From Acidobacteria subdivision 2 bacterium RH1 MAG20 (GTDB taxonomy: Bacteria > Acidobacteriota > Terriglobia > Terriglobales > Acidobacteriaceae): a stretch of DNA of 61,821 nucleotides. Every line of letters begins with the position of its first letter. Positions within the stretch are counted from its first letter, which is position 1. The notes under the pieces are model-generated. The model saw nothing but the letters and a program-made list of their open reading frames with translations, did no database searches and was not told the DNA's origin. Positions 1 through 7,751 of the stretch are shown piece after piece. The stretch is taken from contig NFUO01000618.1 in NCBI GenBank assembly GCA_002197545.1, positions 1-61,821 on the forward strand, given 5' to 3'. The position numbers were made by a program, and so were the translations under genes.

Positions 1-1
1 G

Positions 2-553
2 GAGAAGCGCGAACTCAAGATCGTTCGCGCGGTCAATCAGGGTGAGTTGCACACACCCAAGTACCACCGCATGAATCGTCCGATCCGTCTGACGGAGGCC
101 GACGTCGAACGTCTGCTTGCGTTGAAGGAACGCGTCAACGGGCAGGAGGAAGACTGGATGTTTCCGAACCGTATTAAGAATGGTTCGATCATGAAGTCTG
201 GTCCCATCTGGCACGAGACTCTTCTGGCACGGCGCATTCAGCCGGTGGCCAGAGAACTCGGCCTGCCGCACATCACGTGGCGACTTCTCAGACATTGGGG
301 AGCGACACAGATGGTGGAAGCCAACACTCCGATCAAGGCGGTGCAACAACGCCTTGGCCATTCGCGGCCCAATACCGTTCTCATCTACTATGCGCGCGTC
401 CTCGACAAGTCGGCGGACTCGGCGGCATCGTTGGTGAGCGGACAGCTGAGCGGAGCACCTGTGTCCGCGGAGGCTGGAGCTTCAATCATTTCCAGCGATT
501 TGCCTGCAGTTGGCAGCGCCGAGGCAGCGTCGCTGTCTCAGCAGTCGTTATAA
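2..553 (+). CDS. Tyrosine recombinase/integrase, C-terminal catalytic part (cut by window edge)
   Basis: The frame is open from base 2, so the gene starts outside the window and only its last ~183 residues are seen. They match the catalytic end of the lambda-integrase family: an H-x-x-x-R segment (HITWRLLRHW), then LGHSRPNT followed about ten residues later by the likely nucleophile in IYYARV. Such enzymes cut and rejoin att sites of phages and islands. The stop lies 15 bp from the 3' end of tRNA-Cys, a usual attachment site, so a second integrated element probably extends to the left of the window. In-frame TTG and ATG codons near base 47-71 are internal to the gene, not its start. Confidence 0.85.
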   Translation, partial: EKRELKIVRAVNQGELHTPKYHRMNRPIRLTEADVERLLALKERVNGQEEDWMFPNRIKNGSIMKSGPIWHETLLARRIQPVARELGLPHITWRLLRHWGATQMVEANTPIKAVQQRLGHSRPNTVLIYYARVLDKSADSAASLVSGQLSGAPVSAEAGASIISSDLPAVGSAEAASLSQQSL

Positions 554-567
554 ATGTTTGAGGAATT

Positions 568-642
568 TGGAGGCGCGGGTCGGGATCGAACCGACGCATA
601 AAGGTTTTGCAGACCTCTCCCTTACCACTTGGGTACCGCGCC
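568..642 (-). tRNA. tRNA-Cys (GCA)
   Basis: Read on the minus strand the segment folds as a cloverleaf: acceptor GGCGCGG with CCGCGCC, anticodon stem GAGGT/ACCTT around loop CTGCAAA (anticodon GCA), T arm GTCGG-TTCGATC-CCGAC, and an encoded CCA at 568-570. Its 3' end faces the integrase gene that stops at 553, as expected for a tRNA used as an integration site. It is probably co-transcribed with tRNA-Gly at 711-785. Confidence 0.95.
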
Positions 643-710
643 TCTGGGTGGGCTATCGAATTGCAGCCCGCTGAATTGTAGGTGAAGTGTACAGCAGACA
701 GGGCTTTTTT

Positions 711-785
711 TGGAGCGGGAGACCGGGGTCGAACCGGCGACATCTTCCTTGGCAAGGAAGCACTCTACCACTGAGCTACTCCCGC
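711..785 (-). tRNA. tRNA-Gly (GCC)
   Basis: Minus-strand cloverleaf: acceptor GCGGGAG with CTCCCGC, D arm with AGCTCAGTGGTAGAG, anticodon stem CTTCC/GGAAG around TTGCCAA (anticodon GCC), T arm with GGTTCGACCCC, and encoded CCA at 711-713. It lies 68 bp upstream of tRNA-Cys on the same strand and just downstream of a good promoter. Confidence 0.96.
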
Positions 786-798
786 TCTCACAGGTTCA

Positions 799-827
799 AG
801 TATAGCGGCCATGTCTCGGATGGTCAA
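799..827 (-). promoter_or_regulatory. Sigma-70-type promoter for the tRNA-Gly/tRNA-Cys unit
   Basis: On the minus strand there is TTGACC (822-827), a 17-bp spacer and TATACT (799-804). Transcription would begin near 792, about 7 bases before the tRNA-Gly 5' end at 785. Spacing and match to the -35/-10 consensus are good. No other coding feature lies between this site and the kinase gene start at 913. Confidence 0.7.
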
Positions 828-912
828 TGTATTGAGAAGACTTCGGCTATTGGAACCCGAGGTGGCCGGATAGGAAGAATTTTGCATCAGAATTGGTGAC
901 GGGACGTATTGA

Positions 913-2025
913 GTGCGTTTATATGGGGCGGGCCAGATGACGATACCAAAGCCGGCAGAACGGCTTATGCAGCAGCAGGAGGAGCTCCGAAAGGCTTGTG
1001 AGCTGGCCGAGCAGCGGGCTGCGGAGCTGGATGCTGTGATTGAAAACATGCCCCATGGCGTGTACATCGCTACGCCGGATGGAAAGCTAAGGAGCAACCG
1101 CTGGGCACGGATGATGAGTGGGGAGGATTTTCCGCCGGGGATGAAGACGCTGGAAAGGGCGCTGGCGGGGGTAGCTTCGACGGAGATGGTGCGAACACCT
1201 TGCCGCTGGATTCGTAGTGTAGCTGCGCCGATTCTTCAGGGCGGAAAGATTGTCGGTGGGGTCGCCGTGAATACCGATGTAACCCAGGCACGGCTACAGG
1301 ACGAGGCGCTGCGGAAGTCGGAAAAACTGGCAGCGGTAGGGCAACTGGCGTCATCCATCGCGCATGAGATCAACAACCCCCTCGAGGCGATTACAAACCT
1401 GTTGTACCTCATGCGGAAATCCGACTCCATGGACGAGGTACAGGAGTATGCCCGGATTGCGCAGGACGAGTTGACGCGGGTGACCGAGATTACGCTGCAA
1501 ACGCTGCGTTTTCACCGGCAGCAGAGCAAGCCGATGGAGATGGATATGGCTGAGCTGCTGCGGACCGTGATGGCACTGTATACCGGGCGGCTGCTGGTGA
1601 GAGATGTCAGTATCGAGATGAAACTGATCGATTCACCCCCGGTGTTGTGTCTTGAGGGCGAGATTCGCCAGGTGGTGAACAATCTGGTCAGAAATGCGCT
1701 GGATGCAATGAGCGGTGGAGGAAGGCTGTTGATACGGCTGCATCGACAGCCTGAGTGGCAGAACGGACATCGAGGCGTGCGATTGACCGTGGCCGATACG
1801 GGGGAGGGGGTAGCCCCGGAGATGATGCAGCATCTGTTTGAGCCGTTTCAGACAACGAAAGAGTTGACTGGTACGGGATTGGGATTGTGGGTGAGCAAGG
1901 GCATCGTCGAGAAACATGGCGGGTGCATACGGACAAAGACGCGTCGCGGCGTAGGGCACGGAACTGTATTCGCGATGTGGTTGCCGCTGGATGGTGGACT
2001 CAATCTGGTTGCAAGGGCAGATTGA
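913..2025 (+). CDS. Soluble PAS-type sensor histidine kinase
   Basis: About 370 residues: a short N-terminal coiled coil (about 15-40), a PAS-like sensor region (about 40-128), a dimerisation/phosphoacceptor domain with SIAHEINNPLEAI (phosphorylated His about residue 151), then a GHKL ATPase domain with N box NLVRNALDAM (about 256), G1 DTGEG (about 294), F box region FEPFQTTK and G2 GTGLGL (about 319). It should autophosphorylate and pass phosphate to a response regulator, but no regulator gene is adjacent. No membrane segment is visible, so it is probably cytoplasmic. The GTG at 913 opens the frame; ATG at 937 is an equally good start. The 3' end overlaps the convergent secretin-like gene by 26 bp. 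Confidence 0.9.
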   Translation: MRLYGAGQMTIPKPAERLMQQQEELRKACELAEQRAAELDAVIENMPHGVYIATPDGKLRSNRWARMMSGEDFPPGMKTLERALAGVASTEMVRTPCRWIRSVAAPILQGGKIVGGVAVNTDVTQARLQDEALRKSEKLAAVGQLASSIAHEINNPLEAITNLLYLMRKSDSMDEVQEYARIAQDELTRVTEITLQTLRFHRQQSKPMEMDMAELLRTVMALYTGRLLVRDVSIEMKLIDSPPVLCLEGEIRQVVNNLVRNALDAMSGGGRLLIRLHRQPEWQNGHRGVRLTVADTGEGVAPEMMQHLFEPFQTTKELTGTGLGLWVSKGIVEKHGGCIRTKTRRGVGHGTVFAMWLPLDGGLNLVARAD

Positions 2026-3958
2026 GAGCGATACGCGGACCTGCAGTGATATTGGAACGGCGACGGACAACATGCGGAGTGACAAGAAGGAGGAGTTCGC
2101 TGGAATCTGTTTCGGCGACCGTGTCCGCGGTAGCGGTTTGAAACCCGGGAAGTTCGCCGAGGCCGGGAATGCCACTGACGGCGGCCGATTCCGATCGGCT
2201 CAGCGTGCTGACGAGCAGCGCCGGGTTGCCATCGTTGACAGTGATGTCGGAGACAAATTGGCGGCTGGCCAGGATAGGGATGTTGTTCAACGAGGAGCCG
2301 GAAAGCGCCTCAATCTTGAGGTCGAGATGCATACTGATCGTGCCGGACTTTTGTACAGTGGGCGTCGCTTTAAGCGTTAAGCCAAGGTCCTCATATTGAA
2401 TCTCGGGGATGGTCAGGCCGCTGGAACTGCCGGTGAGTTGGGAGAGCAGACTGGACGCACTGGCGCCATTGATGTTGATGCCGGCCAGAGCGGATGAGTT
2501 TGCCGTTGCTCCGGTGGTATAGGTCGACGTTATGATCGGATAGCGGGTGCCGATGCGAAAATCAGCGGTCTGCCGGTCGCCGACGCGGACCTGGATGTCG
2601 TCGAGGGCTCGACTCTCACTGGAGTTGAGTGCGAGACTGAAGGTTGGGAAGATATTGGCAGTGATGCCGGCCTGGGTGAGACCGCCTCCGACGAAACCGA
2701 TCGTGGAGGACAGAAGCGAGCTTTGCACAAGGCCGGAGCCGATGAGAGCGAGGGCAATGTCGATGTTGCTTGCGCCACTCGGCACGAGGCCCTGCGCGAT
2801 GGCCTGGTTAACCAGTGTCTGGTTCTGATTGACGATATTCGCTGCCTCGCTGGCGACGCTGTAGACGCCCATTTGCTGGGGAAGCTGGGATCCGATATTG
2901 CGCTGCCGGGTTTTGTCGATGGACCAGAGTTTGACTTCGATCATGACCTGGCTGTTGCCGTCGATGAGGTCGGCGAGGGTAAGGTTGACAGCCTTCAAAG
3001 TCTCTTTGGGAGCACGAAGAACGAGATCGCCGAGACTCTTTTCGATCGTCAACTGCTTTACGTCGAAGATATTGCGAACAACGTTGCCGAGATCATTCAT
3101 CTCCTGGGAAGTCATGCCGGGAATGCTGATGGTCTCCTGCAACTGGCGTTCGAGACGGTCACGGTTTTCGGGAGTGTCTTTGGCGATGAGGATGCTTCTG
3201 GAGTCGAGAGGAACGCTGAAGAGGCCGCCCATCTGCAACAGAATGCGAGCGGCCTGCTTGTAGGAAACAGCTTCGATGTCGAAGCGGAGGTCCTGATGCG
3301 TGACGGAGTCATCGAAGACGGGGCGAATGCCATAGCTGGAGAAGACCTGACGGACAGCGTCTTGAACGTCGGAATGGATATAAAAACTCTTGGTTCCAGA
3401 GTTGGGCAGAAGTGTGATCGGACCCGCAAGGGCAGGGGCCTCCTTCATCCAGGGTTCTATCTCTGGATTGAAAGAGACAGGAAGTGTGCCGGGCGGAAGA
3501 TGCTGGGTGACGATCTGGTTCTGTGGATCGAGGAGCCGTGCTTCGTTGAGCAGGACCTGGGCTTTTTTAGCTTGCCCGAGGAGATGGGCCTTCCCAGACT
3601 GTTGGACCAGTTCGGTCACACGATGCTCGCGTGTGATGGCGGCGGCCATGGCGTAGTCATGATTGGTGGGGTTGAGCTTTAGAGCTTTTTCGAACTCAGT
3701 CTGGGCGCCGGTAAGATCATTGCGTTCGAGGAGGCGCGCGCCTGCGAGGTAGGCGTCATCGGCCTCGCGGATCTGATTTTTGCTGGGGCCGGAGAGAGTT
3801 GTAGAGTCGTGGACCGAGGCGGCCGAAGTTGGAGTCGTGGCTTGCTGCGGTTTGACGGGAGGGGTCTGCGCGAAGGTGGCGACGGAGAGGCCGACAACTG
3901 CAAATGCGGCTGCGCATCGGGTCATGGAAGCAAGCCGGAAATGAAGGGGATGCGTCAT
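2000..3958 (-). CDS. Secretin-family (type II/III secretion or pilus) outer-membrane protein with N-terminal repeat region
   Basis: 652 residues. A Sec signal peptide ends near residue 31 (VATFAQ). Residues ~65-130 form a tetratricopeptide-like helical stretch, ~180-330 resemble secretin N-domains, and the last ~200 residues form the secretin core, with GTRYPIITSTY and the C-terminal signature ELLLLVTPHVV. Secretins form ring pores in the outer membrane for pili or secretion machines. No other secretion gene is adjacent, although a prepilin peptidase lies at 34571. Acidobacteria often carry such repeat-plus-secretin proteins without a full locus (family knowledge). It begins 27 bp after the Fis-type regulator on the same strand and may be read through from purC-cvpA. 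Confidence 0.85.
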   Translation of the reverse strand: MTHPLHFRLASMTRCAAAFAVVGLSVATFAQTPPVKPQQATTPTSAASVHDSTTLSGPSKNQIREADDAYLAGARLLERNDLTGAQTEFEKALKLNPTNHDYAMAAAITREHRVTELVQQSGKAHLLGQAKKAQVLLNEARLLDPQNQIVTQHLPPGTLPVSFNPEIEPWMKEAPALAGPITLLPNSGTKSFYIHSDVQDAVRQVFSSYGIRPVFDDSVTHQDLRFDIEAVSYKQAARILLQMGGLFSVPLDSRSILIAKDTPENRDRLERQLQETISIPGMTSQEMNDLGNVVRNIFDVKQLTIEKSLGDLVLRAPKETLKAVNLTLADLIDGNSQVMIEVKLWSIDKTRQRNIGSQLPQQMGVYSVASEAANIVNQNQTLVNQAIAQGLVPSGASNIDIALALIGSGLVQSSLLSSTIGFVGGGLTQAGITANIFPTFSLALNSSESRALDDIQVRVGDRQTADFRIGTRYPIITSTYTTGATANSSALAGININGASASSLLSQLTGSSSGLTIPEIQYEDLGLTLKATPTVQKSGTISMHLDLKIEALSGSSLNNIPILASRQFVSDITVNDGNPALLVSTLSRSESAAVSGIPGLGELPGFQTATADTVAETDSSELLLLVTPHVVRRRSNITAGPRIALNLPLQPD

Positions 3959-3985
3959 CTACTGCTGGTTAGACGGGGGTAATGG

Positions 3986-4309
3986 CTAACGGGCGCTGGC
4001 GATGTTATGGATGCGCGGGCGCTCGCTGCTGGGCGGACGGCGCATCCCGTTGCGGATCGCCGCGGTGTTCAGATCGAGCTCGGCCAGGGTGCGGCTGAGG
4101 GTATTGCGGTGCATGCCGAGTTCTTCGGCGGCCTTGCACTGATTGCCTTTGTGGTGGGCCAGGACTTCGAGGATGTAGCGTTTCTTGAACTGGCGAATGG
4201 CGTCCGCATAGGGGATGCCGGCGCTGTGCATCTGCGTGATGAGACCGTCCATTTCGCGCTTCAAGATAATGTCCTCGCTTACAAGTCCAGATTTTCGGTG
4301 CATTTCCAT
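3986..4309 (-). CDS. Small Fis-type helix-turn-helix DNA-binding protein
   Basis: About 107 residues. The C-terminal half carries a Fis-type HTH: ILEVLAHHKGNQCKAAEELGMHRNTLSRTLAEL, given here as the segment around residues 50-82, with key features NQCKAAEELG (first helix) and HRNTLSR (recognition helix). The frame is open to 4432, but the ATG at 4309 is chosen because it lies 7 bases after the cvpA stop and behind a GAG-containing ribosome site; the upstream extension would sit inside cvpA. It is a likely transcription factor or nucleoid protein, cytoplasmic, expressed with purC and cvpA. Its targets are unknown. Confidence 0.82.
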   Translation of the reverse strand: MEMHRKSGLVSEDIILKREMDGLITQMHSAGIPYADAIRQFKKRYILEVLAHHKGNQCKAAEELGMHRNTLSRTLAELDLNTAAIRNGMRRPPSSERPRIHNIASAR

Positions 4310-4316
4310 TGTCACT

Positions 4317-4859
4317 CTATTCGTGCCGTTTGATCCAATCGGGTGCGGTGTGCTTGAGTTGTGCCGCGCCGTCCAGAATAAGCTGCCGAAGCTCGTGAGG
4401 TACAACGAAGGATACAGCATGAGCACCGGCAAGGAAATAGGGAGTTAGAGAAGATTTTGAAACCACGGCGGTTGGAGGGAGAAATGCGGTGACGGCCATC
4501 AGGATAGCCACGCAGAGCAGGCAGCCGCGGAGATAGCCGAAGACTGCTCCGAAGAGACGGTCGAAGAAGCCCAGGCCAACGGCGCTGGCAGTGTGATGAA
4601 GCGCCTTTCCGACGAGAGCGCAGAGGACCATGACCCCGATGGCGATGAGCAGGAACGCGACTACATTGGCTACGGTCTTTGCGGTGATGACGTGTTCGAG
4701 GACGGCTGCCAGGGCTGGGTAATTCCAGGAGGCGAGCAGGATTCCCGCGATGAGGCCTCCCAGCGCGAAGAGTTCGAGCAGGAGGCCACGTAGGAAGGCC
4801 GTAATGGTAGACCATGCAAGGATGGCGATCAGGAACCAGTCGAAGTAGTTCAGGTTCAT
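4317..4859 (-). CDS. cvpA: CvpA family membrane protein
   Basis: 180 residues with four hydrophobic segments (about 5-25, 30-48, 60-85, 100-125), beginning MNLNYFDWFLIAILAWSTI, typical of CvpA/colicin V production proteins of the inner membrane. The family is often encoded with purine genes, as here, 12 bp after purC; its biochemical role is not settled (envelope stress and colicin export have been proposed). The Fis-type gene follows after 7 bp, which supports one transcript purC-cvpA-fis. Confidence 0.85.
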   Translation of the reverse strand: MNLNYFDWFLIAILAWSTITAFLRGLLLELFALGGLIAGILLASWNYPALAAVLEHVITAKTVANVVAFLLIAIGVMVLCALVGKALHHTASAVGLGFFDRLFGAVFGYLRGCLLCVAILMAVTAFLPPTAVVSKSSLTPYFLAGAHAVSFVVPHELRQLILDGAAQLKHTAPDWIKRHE

Positions 4860-4871
4860 AGGGTCACCAGG

Positions 4872-5765
4872 TTACAGATTGGCGCGTCCGGTAATCAGGC
4901 GGTAGGCATCGAGGTACTTGGCTTTTGTTCTTTCGACGACCTCAGGTGGCAGGGCCGGAGCCGGAGCCTGCTTGTTCCAGTGAATGGATTCGAGGTAGTC
5001 GCGGACGTACTGCTTATCGAAGGAGGGTTGGGCTCCGCCGGGGTTGTAGGTTTCGGCTGGCCAGTAGCGGGAAGAGTCGGGGGTGAGGACTTCGTCGGCC
5101 AAAGTGATTTCGCCATCGATGAGGCCAAATTCGAACTTGGTATCGGCGAGGATCACGCCCTTGCTGGCGGCGTGTTTACCGGCCTTTTTGTAGATCTTGA
5201 CAGTAAGGTCGCGCAGGTCTTCCGCCGGTCTCTGACCGATGGTATCGACCATCTTCTGGAAGGAGATATTCTCATCGTGACCGATATTGTTCTTGGCGGC
5301 AGGAGTAAAGATAGGCTCGGGCAGCTTGTCCGATTCGCGCAGTCCGGGGGGAAGCTTAATGCCGCAGACTGAGCCGGTTTGTTGGTAGTCCTTCCAGCCG
5401 GAGCCGGAGAGGTAGCCGCGAACGACGCACTCGACGGGGAACATCTCGGCGCGCTTCACCAACATGCTGCGCCCTTCCAGTTGATCGAGATAGGGTGTGC
5501 ACGATGCAGGAAATTGCGTTGCATCTGCGGTCACGAGATGGTTCTTGACAGTGTCTTTAAGCAGGTCGAACCAGAAGAGGGAGAGCTGGGTGAGAATGCG
5601 TCCCTTGTCCGTGATGCCGGTGGCGAGAACATGGTCAAAGGCGGAGATGCGGTCGGTAGCGACAAACAAGAGCTGATTGTTGCCGAGATCGTAGATGTCG
5701 CGGACCTTGCCGCGTGCGGTAAGAGGGAGGTCGCCGAGGCTGGTCTGGATAAGGGCTGGACTCAT
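4872..5765 (-). CDS. purC: Phosphoribosylaminoimidazole-succinocarboxamide synthase
   Basis: 297 residues. It joins CAIR and aspartate with ATP to make SAICAR in purine synthesis. Recognisable features are the N-terminal GKVRDIYDLG ATP-binding segment (about 19-28), DRISAFDHVL, the family signature VECVVRGYLSGSGWKDY (about 111-127) and LADTKFEFG (about 205-213). Length fits the longer, single-domain PurC type. The ATG at 5765 follows a non-coding gap of about 45 bp before the upstream gene on the same strand. No other purine gene is nearby, so the pathway is scattered. Confidence 0.96.
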   Translation of the reverse strand: MSPALIQTSLGDLPLTARGKVRDIYDLGNNQLLFVATDRISAFDHVLATGITDKGRILTQLSLFWFDLLKDTVKNHLVTADATQFPASCTPYLDQLEGRSMLVKRAEMFPVECVVRGYLSGSGWKDYQQTGSVCGIKLPPGLRESDKLPEPIFTPAAKNNIGHDENISFQKMVDTIGQRPAEDLRDLTVKIYKKAGKHAASKGVILADTKFEFGLIDGEITLADEVLTPDSSRYWPAETYNPGGAQPSFDKQYVRDYLESIHWNKQAPAPALPPEVVERTKAKYLDAYRLITGRANL

Positions 5766-5810
5766 TGAGATGACGGTATCACTTCCTGTGTGGTGAATTC
5801 AGGCGGAAAT

Positions 5811-6443
5811 TCAGTGGAGCTTTACTACAAGGTTTCGCGCGGCGTCGGGTCGCTGGCCGGGGGCTGCCGGGCAGGACATGAGAACGTGTTTGCCGTCGGG
5901 CTGGAGTGTGGCGAACGCCTGCGCAGAGTCACACTGGCTGTTGTAGTAGCGGGCCCCTTGGCGGCGTAGGCGTAAAAGGTGTGTCCATGAGGGCTGAGAG
6001 TAGATGGCGAGGTCGAAGCCAGAGCTGGCGCCGGTTCCGGTGCCCCAGGGAGTGCGCTCACTGATGAGATGAGGGCTGATGGAGACGACGGTGTGCGGTG
6101 CGGGGTTGAAGAGTTCAGCGAGGGGGAGGAAGGCACTGGCGGACAGAATGGGAACGAGGAGAATAATCGCGATCATGGTGGTCAGCCATTTCGGTCGCAG
6201 GAGCGTGAAGAGGAGGAGGAAGAATTCGTAGGCGGCTACGGCGAACCAGTAAAACGCCGCGTTGAGGCGGTTTGAGGCGGTGCTCCAGTCGGCGGCGTGG
6301 GGAATGGCAAAGAGTAGGAGCGCTGCGCAGGCGCAAACGATCAGGATGCGGTGTGTTTTGAGGGAGAGATGCCGCCATCTCAGGCGGAGAATGATAAGTG
6401 CTCCGGTCAGGAGTGCGAGGACGGCGAACGTGAGCGGGAGCAT
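5811..6443 (-). CDS. Membrane protein of unknown function
   Basis: 210 residues, not recognised. There are four hydrophobic segments in the first ~115 residues (about 1-20, 32-50, 62-82, 87-108), then a soluble tail of about 95 residues containing SQPSWTHLLRLRRQGARYY and a C-terminal DAARNLVVKLH. The tail has two cysteines (QCDSAQ and MSCPA) that could pair in the periplasm. It precedes purC by 45 bp on the same strand and might be co-transcribed. High GC and normal codon use suggest a real, resident gene. Confidence 0.7.
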   Translation of the reverse strand: MLPLTFAVLALLTGALIILRLRWRHLSLKTHRILIVCACAALLLFAIPHAADWSTASNRLNAAFYWFAVAAYEFFLLLFTLLRPKWLTTMIAIILLVPILSASAFLPLAELFNPAPHTVVSISPHLISERTPWGTGTGASSGFDLAIYSQPSWTHLLRLRRQGARYYNSQCDSAQAFATLQPDGKHVLMSCPAAPGQRPDAARNLVVKLH

Positions 6444-6674
6444 GCTTCTAGATTAAAGGTTTTGCGCGAATTTCGGGTGAGGAATGTTGCGGTTTAGGTG
6501 GGGTGACGAATTTGTGAGGTTGGGGAAGGGAAGAGGTATAAAATGCCGCGGGACCCTGATTCAACTGAAACACCGGCTTGAGCCTATCGAGCACAGGCGC
6601 TTTTGCGCGTGCTTCATTCTTGTCGCCGGAAATCTATTGCAGTTCAACATTTGCGGCCTGGGAGGGCATCTTTT

Positions 6675-7544
6675 ATGAAAAAGCTATCAGGGCTCTTGCT
6701 TGTATCGTGTCTTTTCTGCGGCGGTTCCGGTGTTCTGGCGGCGCAGGAGAATGCTGGCGACACTACGCCTCCGCCTAAAGTGCTTGTCATTCAACGGGAG
6801 TTCGTGAAACCGGGCAAAGCGGGCAGCGCGCATGAGAAGACGGAGAGCGCGTTTGTCCGGGCGATGATGGCGGCCAGGTGGCCAACCCATTATCTGGGGA
6901 TGAACTCGCTCTCCGGGCCTTCGCGATCGCTGTTCTTTATTGGGTACGACTCGTTTGCCGCGTGGGAGAAGGACAACGTGGACACCCAGAAGAACGCTAC
7001 TCTTGCGGCGGCGATGGATCGCGCATCGCTCGAGGATGGCGAACTGCTGAGCAGCTATGAGTCCAGCGCTTTCGTCTATCGCGAAGAGTACAGCCTGCGT
7101 GCGCCGGTAAATATTGGAGAGATGCGGTACATGGAGATAACCCGCTTCAAGATCCGCGAAGGACACCGCAAGGACTGGGACGCTCTGGTGAAGATGTACA
7201 GAGACGCGTATGAGAAGGCCGTGCCGGAGGCACACTGGGCCATGTTTGAAAGCATGTACGGCATGAACAACGGAGGCGTGTATCTAATGATTACGCCGAT
7301 GAAGTCCGCGAGCGAAATCGACCATGAATTGGCTGCCGAGGACACGTTCTATGCATCGAGAAATGCAAGTGACTCTAAAAAGATGGCGGAACTTGCGGCG
7401 GCCTCGATTGAGTCGGTTCAGTCGAACCTGTTCCAGCTCGACCCAAAGATGAGCTATCCCAGGGATACATGGGTCAAGGCCGGCCCTGATTTCTGGAGGC
7501 CGAAGATGATGGCAGCGAAGAAACAGACCAAGCCAGCCCAGTAA
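6675..7544 (+). CDS. Secreted protein with two ferredoxin-like (dimeric alpha/beta-barrel) halves, function unknown
   Basis: 289 residues. The ATG at 6675 is chosen over upstream in-frame starts because GGAGGG lies 8 bases before it and a clear signal peptide follows (MKKLSGLLLVSCLFCGG, cleavage near VLAAQ). The mature part has two similar beta-strand starts, VLVIQREFVKPGK (about 35) and MRYMEITRFKIREGHRKDW (about 155), each followed by an amphipathic helix; this pattern suits NIPSNAP/EthD-like barrels, but the similarity is my inference. It is a single-gene unit with a terminator-like hairpin after it. Substrate unknown. Confidence 0.7.
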   Translation: MKKLSGLLLVSCLFCGGSGVLAAQENAGDTTPPPKVLVIQREFVKPGKAGSAHEKTESAFVRAMMAARWPTHYLGMNSLSGPSRSLFFIGYDSFAAWEKDNVDTQKNATLAAAMDRASLEDGELLSSYESSAFVYREEYSLRAPVNIGEMRYMEITRFKIREGHRKDWDALVKMYRDAYEKAVPEAHWAMFESMYGMNNGGVYLMITPMKSASEIDHELAAEDTFYASRNASDSKKMAELAAASIESVQSNLFQLDPKMSYPRDTWVKAGPDFWRPKMMAAKKQTKPAQ

Positions 7545-7568
7545 CTGTAGTTGGCGTCTTACTCCCGA

Positions 7569-7604
7569 CAACCCACCCTTCACAAAAAACTGAAGGATGG
7601 GTTG
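7569..7604 (+). terminator. Hairpin terminator after the secreted barrel protein
   Basis: Arms CAACCCACCCTTCA (7569-7582) and TGAAGGATGGGTTG (7591-7604) pair with one mismatch (C-A) around an 8-base A-rich loop, followed by CCCTATTTTT. It lies 25 bp after the stop at 7544. The arm sequence is close to the palindromes at 16845 and 18609, so it may be a member of that dispersed family used as terminator. Confidence 0.65.
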
Positions 7605-7628
7605 CCCTATTTTTGCTTGCGACTAAGG

Positions 7629-7728
7629 CCGTTTTGTAGATGCTATAGAGTCATCAGAAAACATTGTCATTCTGAGCGCAGCGAAGAACCCCGGTATTTT
7701 GCCTTTGCTGTTGCTTGTTCTTTGATCC
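7629..7728 (+). repeat. Dispersed ~100-bp repeat, copy 1 (core GTCATTCTGAGCGCAGCG)
   Basis: This matches 38093-38197 over about 100 bases with scattered differences: both have TTTTG-A-ATGCTAT-GAG, then TGTCATTCTGAGCG, AGCGAAGAA-CCC, GCCTTTGCT and TTGCTGTT. Shorter relatives are at 37403 (direct) and 18119 (reverse complement). All sit between genes. Similar short repeats are common in Acidobacteria genomes (general knowledge). Confidence 0.75.
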
Positions 7729-7751
7729 TCTACATCTACTCCCAAAATGCT

